Shown here piece by piece: positions 19,504-29,998 of a stretch of DNA of 64,000 nt. The DNA comes from Thraustochytrium sp. TN22 (Eukaryota; Sar; Bigyra; Thraustochytrida; Thraustochytriidae), in NCBI GenBank assembly GCA_013306675.1, contig JABLUY010000067.1, positions 85,779-149,778 on the forward strand, written 5' to 3'. The notes under the pieces were generated by a model. It was not told the origin of the DNA. It did not search any database and saw nothing but the letters and a program-made list of their open reading frames with translations. The number at the start of each line of letters is the position of its first letter. Within the stretch, counting starts at the first letter, position 1. The position numbers and the translations under genes are program-made.

Positions 19504-20205
19504 CTTAGCTGCGAAGAGCTCTGCAGCACGTAAGGGGACTCCAGAGTTGGTAGAAGAGCGAGTAGGATTTTTAAGTTAAAAAAGAGTTAGTGAACCGGGA
19601 TCGTGGACGACATTGATTTTGATGAATCGATCACGCGAACGACGCTGATCGTAAAGAGCCCACACAGGGGGCTGGTCGGCGATGAGCCTGCTCAGCAAGT
19701 TTGCCGGCCAAAGGTGCTCCTCCCTGCACGTCTCCTGTCGCTGGGAAGCTTGACTGAGAAGCTTGAGGGACGCCGTTCGTCAGCCGAAGCAGCTCATCTC
19801 CAACCGAGTCTCTCTCTCACGTCGCAAGTCTCCATCATTGGCCAGCACTTCCTTCTCCATGACTGCCAGCTGCAGCCACAGCGACGCAACAAGACCGGCC
19901 TTTGATCATCGCGGCGTCCCGGCGCATCGTGGCTTCACTGTGAGTCGAGGAGGTCATGGAGGTGGCCCCGCCGGCGCCAGGGCATTAGCCTGGTAAAAAC
20001 CAGTATCGTCGAGTCGAGACTCGACGTTGAACTCCTCGACGAGGCGGCCGAGCCGGTCGGGCAGAACTCCACCACCGAGGCCGGCCGCGCCCCTTCGGAG
20101 CGCGGCGCGCGCGCGCGGAGAGCACGGAGGGGCGGACTCGCGCGTCGCCGCGCAGCGCCGCGCCGCGCCGCTTCGTGGCCGCGTGGTTCGGTAGCCGCCG
20201 GAGGC
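19504..20205. other. Spacer between rhomboid and Exo70 genes
   Basis: About 700 bp, both neighbours on the plus strand. The left part is A/T-richer (TTTTTAAGTTAAAAAAGAG near 19567), as expected of a 3' end. The right part becomes GGCGCG-rich towards the Exo70 start. No gene was recognised. Confidence 0.5.
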
Positions 20206-20224
20206 ATGGGCGCGAGCGATGGCC

Positions 20225-20259
<35 letters not shown>

Positions 20260-23064
20260 AGCGGCGCGAGCGCGAGCGCGACGGCCAAGGACGAGGTGGA
20301 GGCGCGCCTGGTGGCGAGCATCGAGGTGATCACCAAGGGCCTGCAGATCAGCGCGAGCAACACGTCGGAGATGGTGGGCGCTCTGCGCGACTTCGAGGAG
20401 CGCGTCAACAAGCTGGAGCGCGCCGTGGAGCCCATCCATACGCTGACGGAGCGGCTGTCGCTGGCACAGCGCAACATCAACTCGACGCTGGCGCACTTCG
20501 AGAAGATCCACCTGCACTTCCGCGCGGCGGATGAGGTGCGCGGCGTGCTGCAGCGGTCCACACTGCTCAAGTCGGAGGACCGGCGCGAGCGCGAGCAGTA
20601 CTTTGCAGCACTGCAGCGGCTGTGCGAGTCGTATGCCTTCGTGGAGAAGCACCCAGAGTTCATGTCGAGCGCCGCGCAGGGCAGTGAGCTGGCTGACACG
20701 CGGCAGTTCGCCTCGGATAGCATTTGCATCGAGTTCGAGGTCTCGCTTGAGCGGTACGCAGCGTCGGCGCGCGACTACCTGGGTCCGCACGTGGACGCGG
20801 ACTTTGACGGCGCCGACCCGCTCGCCATGCACGAGGCCATGCCGCCGGACGTGGGCAACCGCCTCCGCGAGCTGGCGGACTGCCTCGTGCGTTGCGGCCT
20901 ACAGGGCGCTTTTGCACAGGCGTACGGCCGTAGCCGCGGGCGCGTGCTGTGCGAGTCTTTGGACGAGCTGGCATCCTCCTTCTGGAGCGATGCGGCGCTC
21001 CCCACGTTGCTGGGCGACCCGCAGGGGAGCAGTCGGATGCGGCTCACCGTGCACACCGCCCCGACCAGCAAGGCTTCGTCCTTTGCGCATGCATCGCCCG
21101 CCGCGCCTGCGCACGAGCCTCCTGCGGCCCCGCTGGCCATGCCCGAGCCGGTAGCGCGGCCGCCTCTGGCGCCCATGCGCGCCATTGCCTCGATGCGCGG
21201 GCCGCGCAGCGCGCGCCCGCTCCCGCTCACGCCCGACAGCGCGACCCAGAGCTTCCGCGACGACAAAAGCGAGACGCAGTCGCACAAGAGCATGTCGTAC
21301 AGGAGCAAGAAGATCGTCTCCAAGTCAAAGAAGTGGACCAAGAAACTGCTGGGCCGCGGCAAGAGCAAGTCCGGCAAGGACGGCGGCGCCTCCGTGGCTG
21401 GCAGCGCTCTGGACGAGGCGGACTTCGACGAACGCCTCGACGAGGTCGACGAGGTCGAATCCGCTTTCAAGGAAGGCCCACCTGGGCCACTGCCGCCGCG
21501 GCCGTCGGGCCACACCGCCGCATCCGAGACCGAGGACGCGCCGCTTCCGCCGCTGCTGACGCCGCAATCAACGGGGGCCATGCGCGCGCTCATGCGCGGC
21601 GCCGTGGGTGGCGGGAGCTCGTTTCGGGACGCGCCATCCGCCTCACAAAGCTATGCGAGCGGTACGCACCACCAGCCGTCCCCTGGCCTCATGAGCATGT
21701 CGTCCACCAAGTCGCGCGCCGCAGCCGCAGCGTCTGCCGCCGTCCCATACCGCAAGTACGTCGAGGGCGAGCACCGCATGATGGACCTGCTGGAGCTCGC
21801 CGCGCATGCGCTCGAGGCCGAGCTCGCGCTCTCGGTGCGCGCATTGCCGCGAGGCCGGCCCGGGCGCCGCTGCTTCCTGGATGCCATGGTGGACCCTTGC
21901 GAGCGTCTCGCGCGCATCGGTATGAAGGACGCGCTCGACTACACACGCAAGGCGTACGCGGCGCCAGAGGCCGTCTTCGCTGCCGCCGATGTGCTGCAGA
22001 AGCTGCACAACCTGCAGCCCAAGTTCTTTGAGATCCTCGCGCCCGGCTCGCTCTCGTATCTCTCCGAGGACGCCGAGGAGCCGGGATCGCCGCGCCGTCG
22101 CAGCGAGAGCGCCGAACGCGGGTCCGCACCCCCTACGCCGCAGACGCCCACCTTTAGCCAGCGCAGCGAGGAGGCGCTGCCGCAGGAGGCGTGGAACCAG
22201 TATCTCCTTCTGTGCAAGTCCTGGCGCAGCGACGCAGTGCAGAGCCTGCCACGCGCCTATATGGCGCTCCTGCAGCCCCTGGCGGGTATCCCGGCGTCTG
22301 CCTCTGTGCACCCGGCCAGCACGCGCGTGCTCTCGTTCGCGCGGCGGCTCTGCTCGCACCGAGAGGTCGTGCAATCGCTTCTAGTCCCGGAGGACACAGA
22401 CCCGCAGTCGACCAGCGCCGAGGCCGAATTCAGGCTCAACATCGAGCAGCTCGTCGACAAGTACGTTGGCATTCTGCAGCAGTCGGCAGCGACGGCGCGA
22501 GCGCCGCCACCCGCCGAGCGCCTCTTTGTGGTGAATAATGTCCACTTCCTCGTGGCTGGCGCCTCGCGCGAGGAGGGCTACCTGGGCGAGCTCATGGATT
22601 CCTCTGAGTTGCTCGCTGCGAAACGCCGCGACCTCGACCACGCCAAGCATGCCTACGTGGAGGCGGTCATCGCGCCCATCAAGCGCTTCCTCGGGCCCGG
22701 CCAGCCGGAGGGGCTGTCTGCACAGGACAAACACGGCACGGACAAGAAGCCGATTCGCGAGTACTGCGACGCGTGGCATTCGTGGGCTGACTCCGTGCAC
22801 CGCTCACAGACCAAGCTGGAGGTCCCTGACGTGGAGTTGCGGACCGAGCTGCGTTTCTTGCTTCGCCGCGCCCTCCTCGACTCGTACGCGCAGGCGTATG
22901 ACCGCCTGCAGGCGCACCCGTATGTGCAGCGCAAGACCATCTCGGCCCTCCTGCCGTACTCGCCCGACATTCTCTCCACAATGATCTCGCAATTTTTCGA
23001 GATTTCCGAGACGGCCTCCGACCCGCGTGCCGTCGCGTCCTTTGCGGAGGGCCGCACAGGATAG
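20206..23064 (+). CDS. EXO70: Exocyst subunit Exo70
   Basis: A 952-residue subunit of the exocyst, which tethers secretory vesicles to the plasma membrane. After a Gly run, the N-terminus has the Exo70 coiled-coil with ALRDFEERVNKLERAVEPI and HTLTERLSLAQRNINSTL. The next 180 residues form the start of the helical rod (ESYAFVEKHPEFMSS). Residues of about 290-510 are a Pro/Ser/Lys-rich linker specific to this protein. The rod resumes and ends with ELRTELRFLLRRALLDSYAQ, YVQRKTISALLPYSPD and a final hydrophobic helix, the region that binds PI(4,5)P2 in yeast and mammals. The family is usually 600-750 residues, so the linker explains the extra length. It is convergent with CCZ1. Confidence 0.9.
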
Positions 23065-23295
23065 CAGAACGACTGTACCAACCATCTTTTTTCGCAACCA
23101 CTTCCAAAAGAATTCGTCGGAGAATGAGGCGAGAAGGGCTCCAAGTCGAACTCGTGTGAGAGCGATCGGAGAGACTTGCACTGCCAGTGAGAGAAAGGAA
23201 AGGAGAGGGAAAAAGAAAGGAAAGGAAGGAAGGAAGGAAATGAATGAATAGGAAAGAGAAGGAACAAGAATGGCACAGACACACAGACACACAGT

Positions 23296-25524
23296 TCACA
23301 TCAAAATCGACTGCAGCGTGACGTCGCGCAGCAATCGCGCACGCTGATTGACGTGCTCGAAGGTGTACTTGGCATCCACCACCAAGAAGGCCTGCCTGGA
23401 GCCCGACTTGATGGCAGCCAGCCAGCAGCCGGACTGCTGCTGGCGCGCGTTGGGCCTGACAAACTGGATGACGAGCATGCGATGGGTGGGGTCGAGGGCG
23501 AACTCGTGGCGCGCGTCGTTCATAGCGGCGATGAGGTTCGACGTGAAGAGCGGCCCGAGGTCGTGAAGCGAGGGGAAGGCGGCGTTAGGCGCCCTTCGCA
23601 GCTCGTTGAGCCAGGCGTCCGCCACACTCACGACGCTGCTGGCCTCGTTCAGGTACAGAAAGCGCTCGCTCGGGTCTGTCACGGACGTTGTCAGGCTGCC
23701 CGGCACCGAGGATCGCAGCGACTTGCCCAGGTTCGCCCTCGTGTACCCGGCCGTCTGCAACGCTGTTGTGGCGCCGAACTGCCAGCTCGACCGCGGAAAC
23801 ATGCTGCTCGTGTCGGGCGACGCACTCCCCGGCATGGTGCCCGATACACCGCTCAGCGTGGTGACGATGAGAGGCGGGGGCTTGCCCACCGGCGAGGATG
23901 GCGAGACTCCGCCCCATGTGACGCTCGCCGGCGACAGCTCGTCCTCGTCCTCCTCGCCCCCGGAGAGCAGCGCGGACAGCGACGGCAGCTCCATCTGCCA
24001 GAACGCCTCGAGGCGGCCCGACGCCTCGAGCAGCGCTGAGGTGGGCCAGCTGCCGACTCCGGCGTCCGAGTCCGAGTCCAAGTCCGAGTCCGAGGTCTCG
24101 GCCTCGGAGTCGGAGACTTCGGTCGCAGAGGCGGCGGCCAAGCCCCGCGGCGCCGTCTCTGGCAAGAAGACGACGGCGACGACGCGGTCACACCCGTAGG
24201 CGGTGACGCGGCGGAAGGCGCCTTCCGTCGCGTCGAAGAGGTGCGGAAAGTATACATCAGCGGTGTCGTCGGCGCGCGCATGTTCGTCGCCAGGCCGCGT
24301 GGAGCCCATGCGCAGAAAGCCTGGCGGGAGCGGGTACTGATGACGGTCCGCCAGGCTATCCTCGTCTGTCTCGGAGCCGCGCGAGGCGGAAACCAGACGC
24401 GGACTCGGCGCGCGGGAGCGGAAGCTGGCGTCGGAAGCGGCAAGCGGCGCGTCCTGCGGCTCGCACAGCACCACGTCGAGCAGCATGTGCACGCTGCGCA
24501 GCGTGGGCAGCGAGACCGAGCTCCACACGACCTCGCCGGCGTTCAGCAGCACACAGGCCTGGACGAGCGGCGCAAAACTGGCTTCGAGGCGGTCCATGAG
24601 GAGCTGGATAGAGACGGCGGCTGCCTTGTTGACCGAGGCGAAGGGCAGCGCGCAGTCCTCGTACAGCAAATGCAGGCGCGAGAAGTCGACCTGAGCCAAG
24701 AGCGCAGGCAAGAAGGACGCCATGAGCTCGCGTGCGCGGTCCGCGGTGGACGCCGAGAGCATGGCCGCCAGGCTGTCCTCGTTGGCTCCGCGCTCGCGCA
24801 GCAGACGCGCCTGCTCAGGGTCCGGGTTCAGGTCGCCCTCGTCCACGAGCTCCTGGAGCTGGCGCGTCTTGCGCAGCACCTTGCGCAGGCCCTTGAGACG
24901 GGCCGGCACGTCTTCGCGGCCCGCCGGCCAGAGAATGCGCTTGATGGGCCCGTGGTAGAGGAGGAAGAGCTTGTACACACGATCCAGAAGCGCGCGAAGC
25001 ACGTGTGCGCTCGGGTCGGCCGCCTCCACGATGCGGGCGTCGTCCATAGCGCCCATGACGTCGCCGCCGCTGCTCGCGTGCGACTTGGACGAGCGCCGCG
25101 CCATGGACGCGTGCGAGCCGCTGCGTCGGAACGGCAGCTTGGCGATGGGCGAGCGCTTGTTCGTCTGCACCGCAGGCGACCGATACAGGTAGGTGGCGAA
25201 CTCCGAGCTGGTGAGCTCTACCAGCTCACGCTCATTCAGCTCGCCCAGGCGCGTCTTGCAGCACACCACGATCCAAGTGTCCGGCTCGCACTCGTACAGG
25301 GCGTAGGCGTGGTTATCCAAAAAGACCGACTCGCAGGGCGCGTCTGCGTCGAAGCTCCTGCACAGGTCGATGAAGGCCTCGACCATGCTGAGCCGCTCCA
25401 GCTGCTCCTCGAGTGCGTCGCCGCACATGGACGAGTAGAAGAGCAGCTTTTCCGTGCGCTCCGACACCGTGGCGGCCTCATCGTCCGAGCCCAGCGTGCG
25501 GTTGAACACAAAGAGGGCCTCCAT
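23296..25524 (-). CDS. CCZ1: CCZ1 subunit of the Mon1-Ccz1 Rab7 GEF
   Basis: A protein of about 742 residues. The N-terminal longin-like domain starts EALFVFNRTL and includes KLLFYSSM, LSMVEAFIDLCRSF and the hallmark PCESVFLDNHAYALYECEPD followed by TWIVVC. This matches the first longin domain of CCZ1. The remainder contains Ser/acidic spacers and a C-terminal region with IAAMNDARHEFALDPTHRML. With Mon1 it activates Rab7/Ypt7 on late endosomes in known systems. An upstream in-frame ATG at 25707 would add a 61-residue Arg/Ala leader. The start at 25524 fits CCZ1 better. Naming rests mainly on the first domain. Confidence 0.8.
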   Translation of the reverse strand: MEALFVFNRTLGSDDEAATVSERTEKLLFYSSMCGDALEEQLERLSMVEAFIDLCRSFDADAPCESVFLDNHAYALYECEPDTWIVVCCKTRLGELNERELVELTSSEFATYLYRSPAVQTNKRSPIAKLPFRRSGSHASMARRSSKSHASSGGDVMGAMDDARIVEAADPSAHVLRALLDRVYKLFLLYHGPIKRILWPAGREDVPARLKGLRKVLRKTRQLQELVDEGDLNPDPEQARLLRERGANEDSLAAMLSASTADRARELMASFLPALLAQVDFSRLHLLYEDCALPFASVNKAAAVSIQLLMDRLEASFAPLVQACVLLNAGEVVWSSVSLPTLRSVHMLLDVVLCEPQDAPLAASDASFRSRAPSPRLVSASRGSETDEDSLADRHQYPLPPGFLRMGSTRPGDEHARADDTADVYFPHLFDATEGAFRRVTAYGCDRVVAVVFLPETAPRGLAAASATEVSDSEAETSDSDLDSDSDAGVGSWPTSALLEASGRLEAFWQMELPSLSALLSGGEEDEDELSPASVTWGGVSPSSPVGKPPPLIVTTLSGVSGTMPGSASPDTSSMFPRSSWQFGATTALQTAGYTRANLGKSLRSSVPGSLTTSVTDPSERFLYLNEASSVVSVADAWLNELRRAPNAAFPSLHDLGPLFTSNLIAAMNDARHEFALDPTHRMLVIQFVRPNARQQQSGCWLAAIKSGSRQAFLVVDAKYTFEHVNQRARLLRDVTLQSILM

Positions 25525-26050
25525 GAGTGAAGCCTTTGCCTTTGCCGCCACCGCTGCGCCGCTACCGCTGCGCCGCGACGCGCCAAGGCCGGGCGGGAGC
25601 GTCCGCACGTGTGCGCCCGCGCCTGCGCCCGCGCCCGCGCCCGACCGCCGCGCGCGGCCGCTCACCGGCCGCGCGATTCTCCTTTGCCGGCGCCGCAACG
25701 TCGCCATCTTTGGGCAAGGAACTCGAAGGACAGGGCGCCATCGTCGCGCTCGCCGACTGCGGCGCGGCCATCATCGTCATCGCTCCAAGCAATCCAGCAG
25801 ATGAACTCTTGGCTTGACCAAGAATGCAAACAAGCTTTGGGATGAAGGCACTCTTGCGAAAGAAAAGAACATGATCATGCGTCTTGGGCCGCCGATGGAC
25901 AGTGCAACGACCCAACTTACTGTTAGTAAGCTGCCCTTCGTTGGCCTTGGCATCGGAGCATCGGCGTGGCCGATGTGCTACAGGGGCGTCCACCGCCTCG
26001 TGCAGCAGACGCCTGGCTCTGCCGGTCGAGCTCAGAGATGCTGATCTTGG
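25525..26050. other. Spacer between CCZ1 and ferric reductase-like gene
   Basis: About 525 bp. It holds a GCGCCCGCGCCTGCGCCC-type hexamer tract near 25612-25640 immediately upstream of CCZ1. No additional gene was recognised. Confidence 0.45.
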
Positions 26051-27598
26051 TCAGAGGCCAAAGCCCTCGCGGTGGAAATGGGCGGTGACGCCCTGGGAGC
26101 GGGCGGCCATGTCGACGGCCTGCATCAAGGCGTGGTCCATGCCTTGCGGGCCGCAGGTGAGGGCAGCGACGAGGGAGCCGCGCGCCAGGCCGGAGAGCGC
26201 GTCCGCGGCATGTGACATAAAGCAGGGGCGCCCGGGCGTCGTGGGAATATCGCGGATGCCGTGCACAGGGACCGCGTCTGGCGGGACGGCGTCGAGAGCC
26301 GCGGAGGCCATCGCGGTGTCGGCGTCGGGGGCCGGAAGCGGATCGACGCGGCCCGGGTCGGTAAGGTAAATGTGAACGTCGATGCAGTCGCTGCGAGAGG
26401 CGATGGCGGCGAGCACGGGACGAAACTCGTCGACGAGGCTCACGTCGCTGGTAGCGAAGACGAAGACGGCCGGGATGCCCGCGAGTGCACCACCCTCCGC
26501 GAGCTCGGCGAAGAGTGGCAGCAGGGGCGTGATGCCGATGCCGCCGGCCGCGAAGATGAGCGCGTCGTAGGCGAGCGGCGGGAGTGGGAGCTCAAGGCCG
26601 CCATAGGGCCCGTCGACATAGGCGGCGGCACCGACGAGCGTGTCGCTGAGGTCGACGGCGGCCCTGGTCCAGACGCCGGCGCCGCGCGGCGCGCGCATGT
26701 AGATCGTGGCTGCGGCGGGCGGGTCGTCATCGAGTGCGAGCGGCCCCTTGATCTTGTCGCTGCCATCATCGTCATGATGGTCTGCGCCGGCGCGGTCCGT
26801 GCGAACGTTGCAAACGCTGAAAGGGTGCGTCTGCCAGCGCGCGAGTGCTGGGATGTTGATGGAGACCCAGGCGGCGGGCGGGAAGCGCGGCAGCGCGAGC
26901 ACCGAGGTGCCCTCGGGGGAGCTGGGCTCAAGCTCGACGCGGAGCGTGTCGGCGCCGATACGTCGTGCAGCCGCCACGCGCCAGGGCAGGCGCGTTGCGC
27001 GCCGTGCGCGCCAGAGCTTGTCCACCACCAGCAGCGCAAAAGGACCCGCGGCGAGCGCGATGAACTGGTCATGCTCGTGGTGCAGCAGCAAGAGCCCCAT
27101 GTAGAGCGGCCCGCAGATGACGTGCGCGCGGTAGAAGAGGCGGAAGGCGGAGCGGCGCACGGACTCCCAGCTGAGCACCCAGAGCACGAGCAGCGGAACG
27201 AGCGCAAGCGAGCCGGCCAGATTGTGTGGCTTGACGAACTTGGCTGGCAAGGTGCCCTCCTGCAGCCAGTTCAGGTAGAAGCCGACGCCGTGGAGCAGGC
27301 TGCCGACCGCCACAAGGTGGCCCGACCAGCGGTGCCAGCGCACCGTACGGTCCACCGAGAGCCCGAGCACGCGATACAGCGGCATGCGGCACATGAGGAG
27401 CAAGTTGAGCGCCGTGAGCATGTGCAGTGGCAGCCCGAAGTGGCGGCCCACCTTCATGAGCCGGTACAGCACGCGGTCGCACCCGGGCTTCTTGGAGCGC
27501 GCCTCGCAGCCGGCGCGGCCCAGCCAGGGCAGCGCGTCCGCGGCCAAGATGCCCAGCAGCACCACACCGGCCAGCGTCAGCCCCGCCAGCTGCGCCAT
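26051..27598 (-). CDS. Ferric reductase / NADPH oxidase-like transmembrane oxidoreductase
   Basis: A 515-residue member of the FRE/NOX superfamily, carrying electrons from NADPH through FAD and two hemes across a membrane to ferric ions or oxygen. The six-TM core holds two histidine pairs, His89/His103 and His159/His173, each 14 apart, the bis-heme pattern. The FAD motif is THPFSV (about 257-262), the nucleotide loop AAGGIGITPLLPL, and the C-terminal CGPQG followed by HFHREGFGL, as in the family. An upstream in-frame extension to 27883 begins with a Val run and a basic leader and is judged less likely, although a targeting peptide is possible. No EF-hands are present. Choice between metal reductase and oxidase is not possible. 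Confidence 0.88.
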   Translation of the reverse strand: MAQLAGLTLAGVVLLGILAADALPWLGRAGCEARSKKPGCDRVLYRLMKVGRHFGLPLHMLTALNLLLMCRMPLYRVLGLSVDRTVRWHRWSGHLVAVGSLLHGVGFYLNWLQEGTLPAKFVKPHNLAGSLALVPLLVLWVLSWESVRRSAFRLFYRAHVICGPLYMGLLLLHHEHDQFIALAAGPFALLVVDKLWRARRATRLPWRVAAARRIGADTLRVELEPSSPEGTSVLALPRFPPAAWVSINIPALARWQTHPFSVCNVRTDRAGADHHDDDGSDKIKGPLALDDDPPAAATIYMRAPRGAGVWTRAAVDLSDTLVGAAAYVDGPYGGLELPLPPLAYDALIFAAGGIGITPLLPLFAELAEGGALAGIPAVFVFATSDVSLVDEFRPVLAAIASRSDCIDVHIYLTDPGRVDPLPAPDADTAMASAALDAVPPDAVPVHGIRDIPTTPGRPCFMSHAADALSGLARGSLVAALTCGPQGMDHALMQAVDMAARSQGVTAHFHREGFGL

Positions 27599-29184
27599 GG
27601 TCAGCGTGCGCAGCTCCCACGGCAGCGCCCGCGCGCGAAGGAGCGGCCGCCATCCCGCCGTCGCGCGCCATGCCGCCCCGTGCCGTGCCGCCGCGCGCGG
27701 CGACGCGAGGCCGGCCGGAGACGCGGCCGACGCCGTCCTCTTCACGCCCACCTCGCGCAGCTCCAGCATCCTGCGGCCCGCTGGGCGCCGCGGGCAGCGC
27801 CTCCGAGTCGTGGCTCTGCGCGTTGAGAGACTGTCAGGGACACCGACCCGCAGGACGACGACAACCACAACGACAACAACCACTACACGACGACGACGAG
27901 CGCATCCAACAGAGCTTCGTGTATGACGTGAACGCGCTCTTTTAGCAGAACGTCTCGTTGACTGCTTACGATGGCTCGGGCGTCCTGGACCTTGAGCTCG
28001 ACCAGCGCTATCGGGACAAGGGCGAGGGCGTTGACGTGCTTTGTCACAAGGGCCTCGGGATGGCCAACATGGACGTCGGAGGGCGGTCTTGCTTCCTCAA
28101 AGCCGTGCCGTTCTCTGAGAAGGACGCGAATCGTACCGTTTTCTGAAAGGACGCAGACCGTGACCTTCTCAACGACCTGCAGGGCGGAGTGCTGCCGACT
28201 GTCGTCATGCACGGTCATGACAACTTTTTCGGAGTACGTGCCGTGCTGACGAGGAAGGAGGGCATATCCCTCGCCAGCGGCAAGATCAAGGTCGCGCGTC
28301 GGGTTGAGCGCGCCGGTGGGATTGCCAACCGCCACCGTGAGAGCTCAGCTGGGGAAGTCTTCATGGGTGCTGCGTCCCCAATCGTCTCGAGGTCCGTAAA
28401 GTCCATGGTGAAGGCGAAGGGACGCTCGTTGTCGCCCGTGTTGAAGACCATGCGGGCTCCTGGGCGCTGAATCCCGACTCTGAAGGCGCAGTGCCACTGC
28501 CCTAGGTCCCGGGACTCGCGGCGCGGGTCCCAATCAGCGGTGACTGGGGGATCAGGACTGGCCGGGCACTGTCCACTGGCATTGCAGCTGCCCCTGGAGC
28601 AGCAGCGTGGACTTGCGAATCAGTCGACGACCCCAAGCCTGGCCTGGACATGAACGCCTCCGAGTCGTCACGGTCATGTTGTTTCGCGGATGTCACCTTG
28701 CGCGCCTAGCCCAGCGGCCCGAAGCTTCAGCTCGCGCGTGACGTGGGAAGTCGTCAGTCAAGTCCTGACGCGTTGAAGAGATGGCGCGTGCTGCGTCGCT
28801 CACGCTGCTCAACGCGCAGCCTCGTCAAGGAGCGAGTGCAGCATGTCGTTGGGCTGTGCAGCCTCGCGTTCAGGGAGCGAAACCACCGCAAGCGTGAAGT
28901 GCCGGCCGGGGCGAGGCCGGCGGGTCGAAGCCGAGCTAATCCACTGGAAGCCCGGCCAAGAGGCGACTTACGGGTCGGCCGCATGGCCTGCCAGACGCGC
29001 CGCATTCCGGCGGCCAGCTCAGGCTCTTTTTACGGTCGACAGAACGTGAGCAGCAGGCGAGGAGCGGGAGTCCACTTCGAGGCAGAACTGCAATCCACTC
29101 GCTTCACACCCTGCAAGACATTTTAAAAGCACGCGCGCGCGCGAGACAGAGTCAGAGACAGCAGGCACAGATCGCGGCGACAGG
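27599..29184. other. 1.6-kb spacer with coding-like but broken sequence
   Basis: No intact gene was found. Between about 27,915 and 28,620 both strands show coding-like third-position GC. A plus frame passes through two stops (TAG near 27943, TGA near 28144). A minus frame has an open segment with NTGDNERPFAFTMDFTD (about 28,330-28,450) and then stops at 28215. This could be a decayed gene, unrecognised exons, or chance in GC-rich DNA. The rest is spacer. Confidence 0.3.
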
Positions 29185-29925
29185 ATGATCTTCGCGCAAG
29201 AGCCCGGCCTGGCGGTCCTCGGCAAGACGGAGCAGGAGGCGAGCAAGAGAACGACGCTGCAAGCCGTCCGGCAGGACGGGCTGGCGCTGGAGCTAGCGGA
29301 GGAGGCGTTGCGGGACGACGCTGAGGTGGTGACCGAGGCGGTGCAGCAAAACGGGCTAGCGCTGTTCTGCGCGTCGGAAGCATTGCGCGCGAATCGCGAC
29401 GTGGTGGTCGCGGCGGTCTCACAGCGCGGCGCGGCGCTGGAGTTCGCGGCCGAGGAGCTGCGCGCGGACCGCGAGGTGGTCAAGATGGCGGTGCGGCAGA
29501 GCTGGTCGGCGCTGCGGTTCGCGGCGGTGGGCGTGCGTAGCGACGCGGACGTGGTGCTGGCGGCGGCCTCGCAGTCCGACAGCGCGCTCTTCGAGGTAGA
29601 GGACTGCTTCTGGGAGGATGTGCCAGTGGCCAAGCGGACGCTCTTGGCCATCGTCAAGCGGCACGGGCTGGCGCTGCAGCACGCACCGGCGCACCTGCGT
29701 GCGGACCGCGAGGTGGTCATGCGCGCCGTGCAGCAGGACGGTCTCGCGCTGCACTTTGCTTCGGCGGCGCTCCGCGCGGACCGCGAGGTCGTGCTTGAGG
29801 CGGTGCAGGAGGATGCAGCCGCGCTCCAGTACGCGTCGGCCGCGCTCCGTGCCGACGCCGAAGTGCAACGCGTGGCGGCTGCGAGCGCCGCCACGGTGGC
29901 GGCTGAAGACCTGCTCCTAGTCTGA
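29185..29925 (+). CDS. DUF4116 tandem-repeat protein
   Basis: A 246-residue protein made almost wholly of about six imperfect repeats of roughly 24 residues. Each contains a core like AVQQNGLALFCASEALRAN followed by RDVV or REVV. This is the DUF4116 repeat, found widely in protists, algae and some large DNA viruses. Its function is not known. Repeats are predicted alpha-helical hairpins. No signal or membrane segment. Base composition and codon use match the neighbours, so nothing suggests a recent foreign origin. The start at 29185 is the first ATG. Confidence 0.88.
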   Translation: MIFAQEPGLAVLGKTEQEASKRTTLQAVRQDGLALELAEEALRDDAEVVTEAVQQNGLALFCASEALRANRDVVVAAVSQRGAALEFAAEELRADREVVKMAVRQSWSALRFAAVGVRSDADVVLAAASQSDSALFEVEDCFWEDVPVAKRTLLAIVKRHGLALQHAPAHLRADREVVMRAVQQDGLALHFASAALRADREVVLEAVQEDAAALQYASAALRADAEVQRVAAASAATVAAEDLLLV

Positions 29926-29998
29926 TCTGATCTGTGTGGTGTGTATGTGTGTGTGTGTTTGGGAGTAGCATTCAGGCTGTGCAGCAGCGTAAGCTAAC

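Noticed and set aside
29185-29925. DUF4116 gene as a viral insertion
   Set aside because: The family is common in cellular protists too, and base composition, codon use and surroundings match the host genes.
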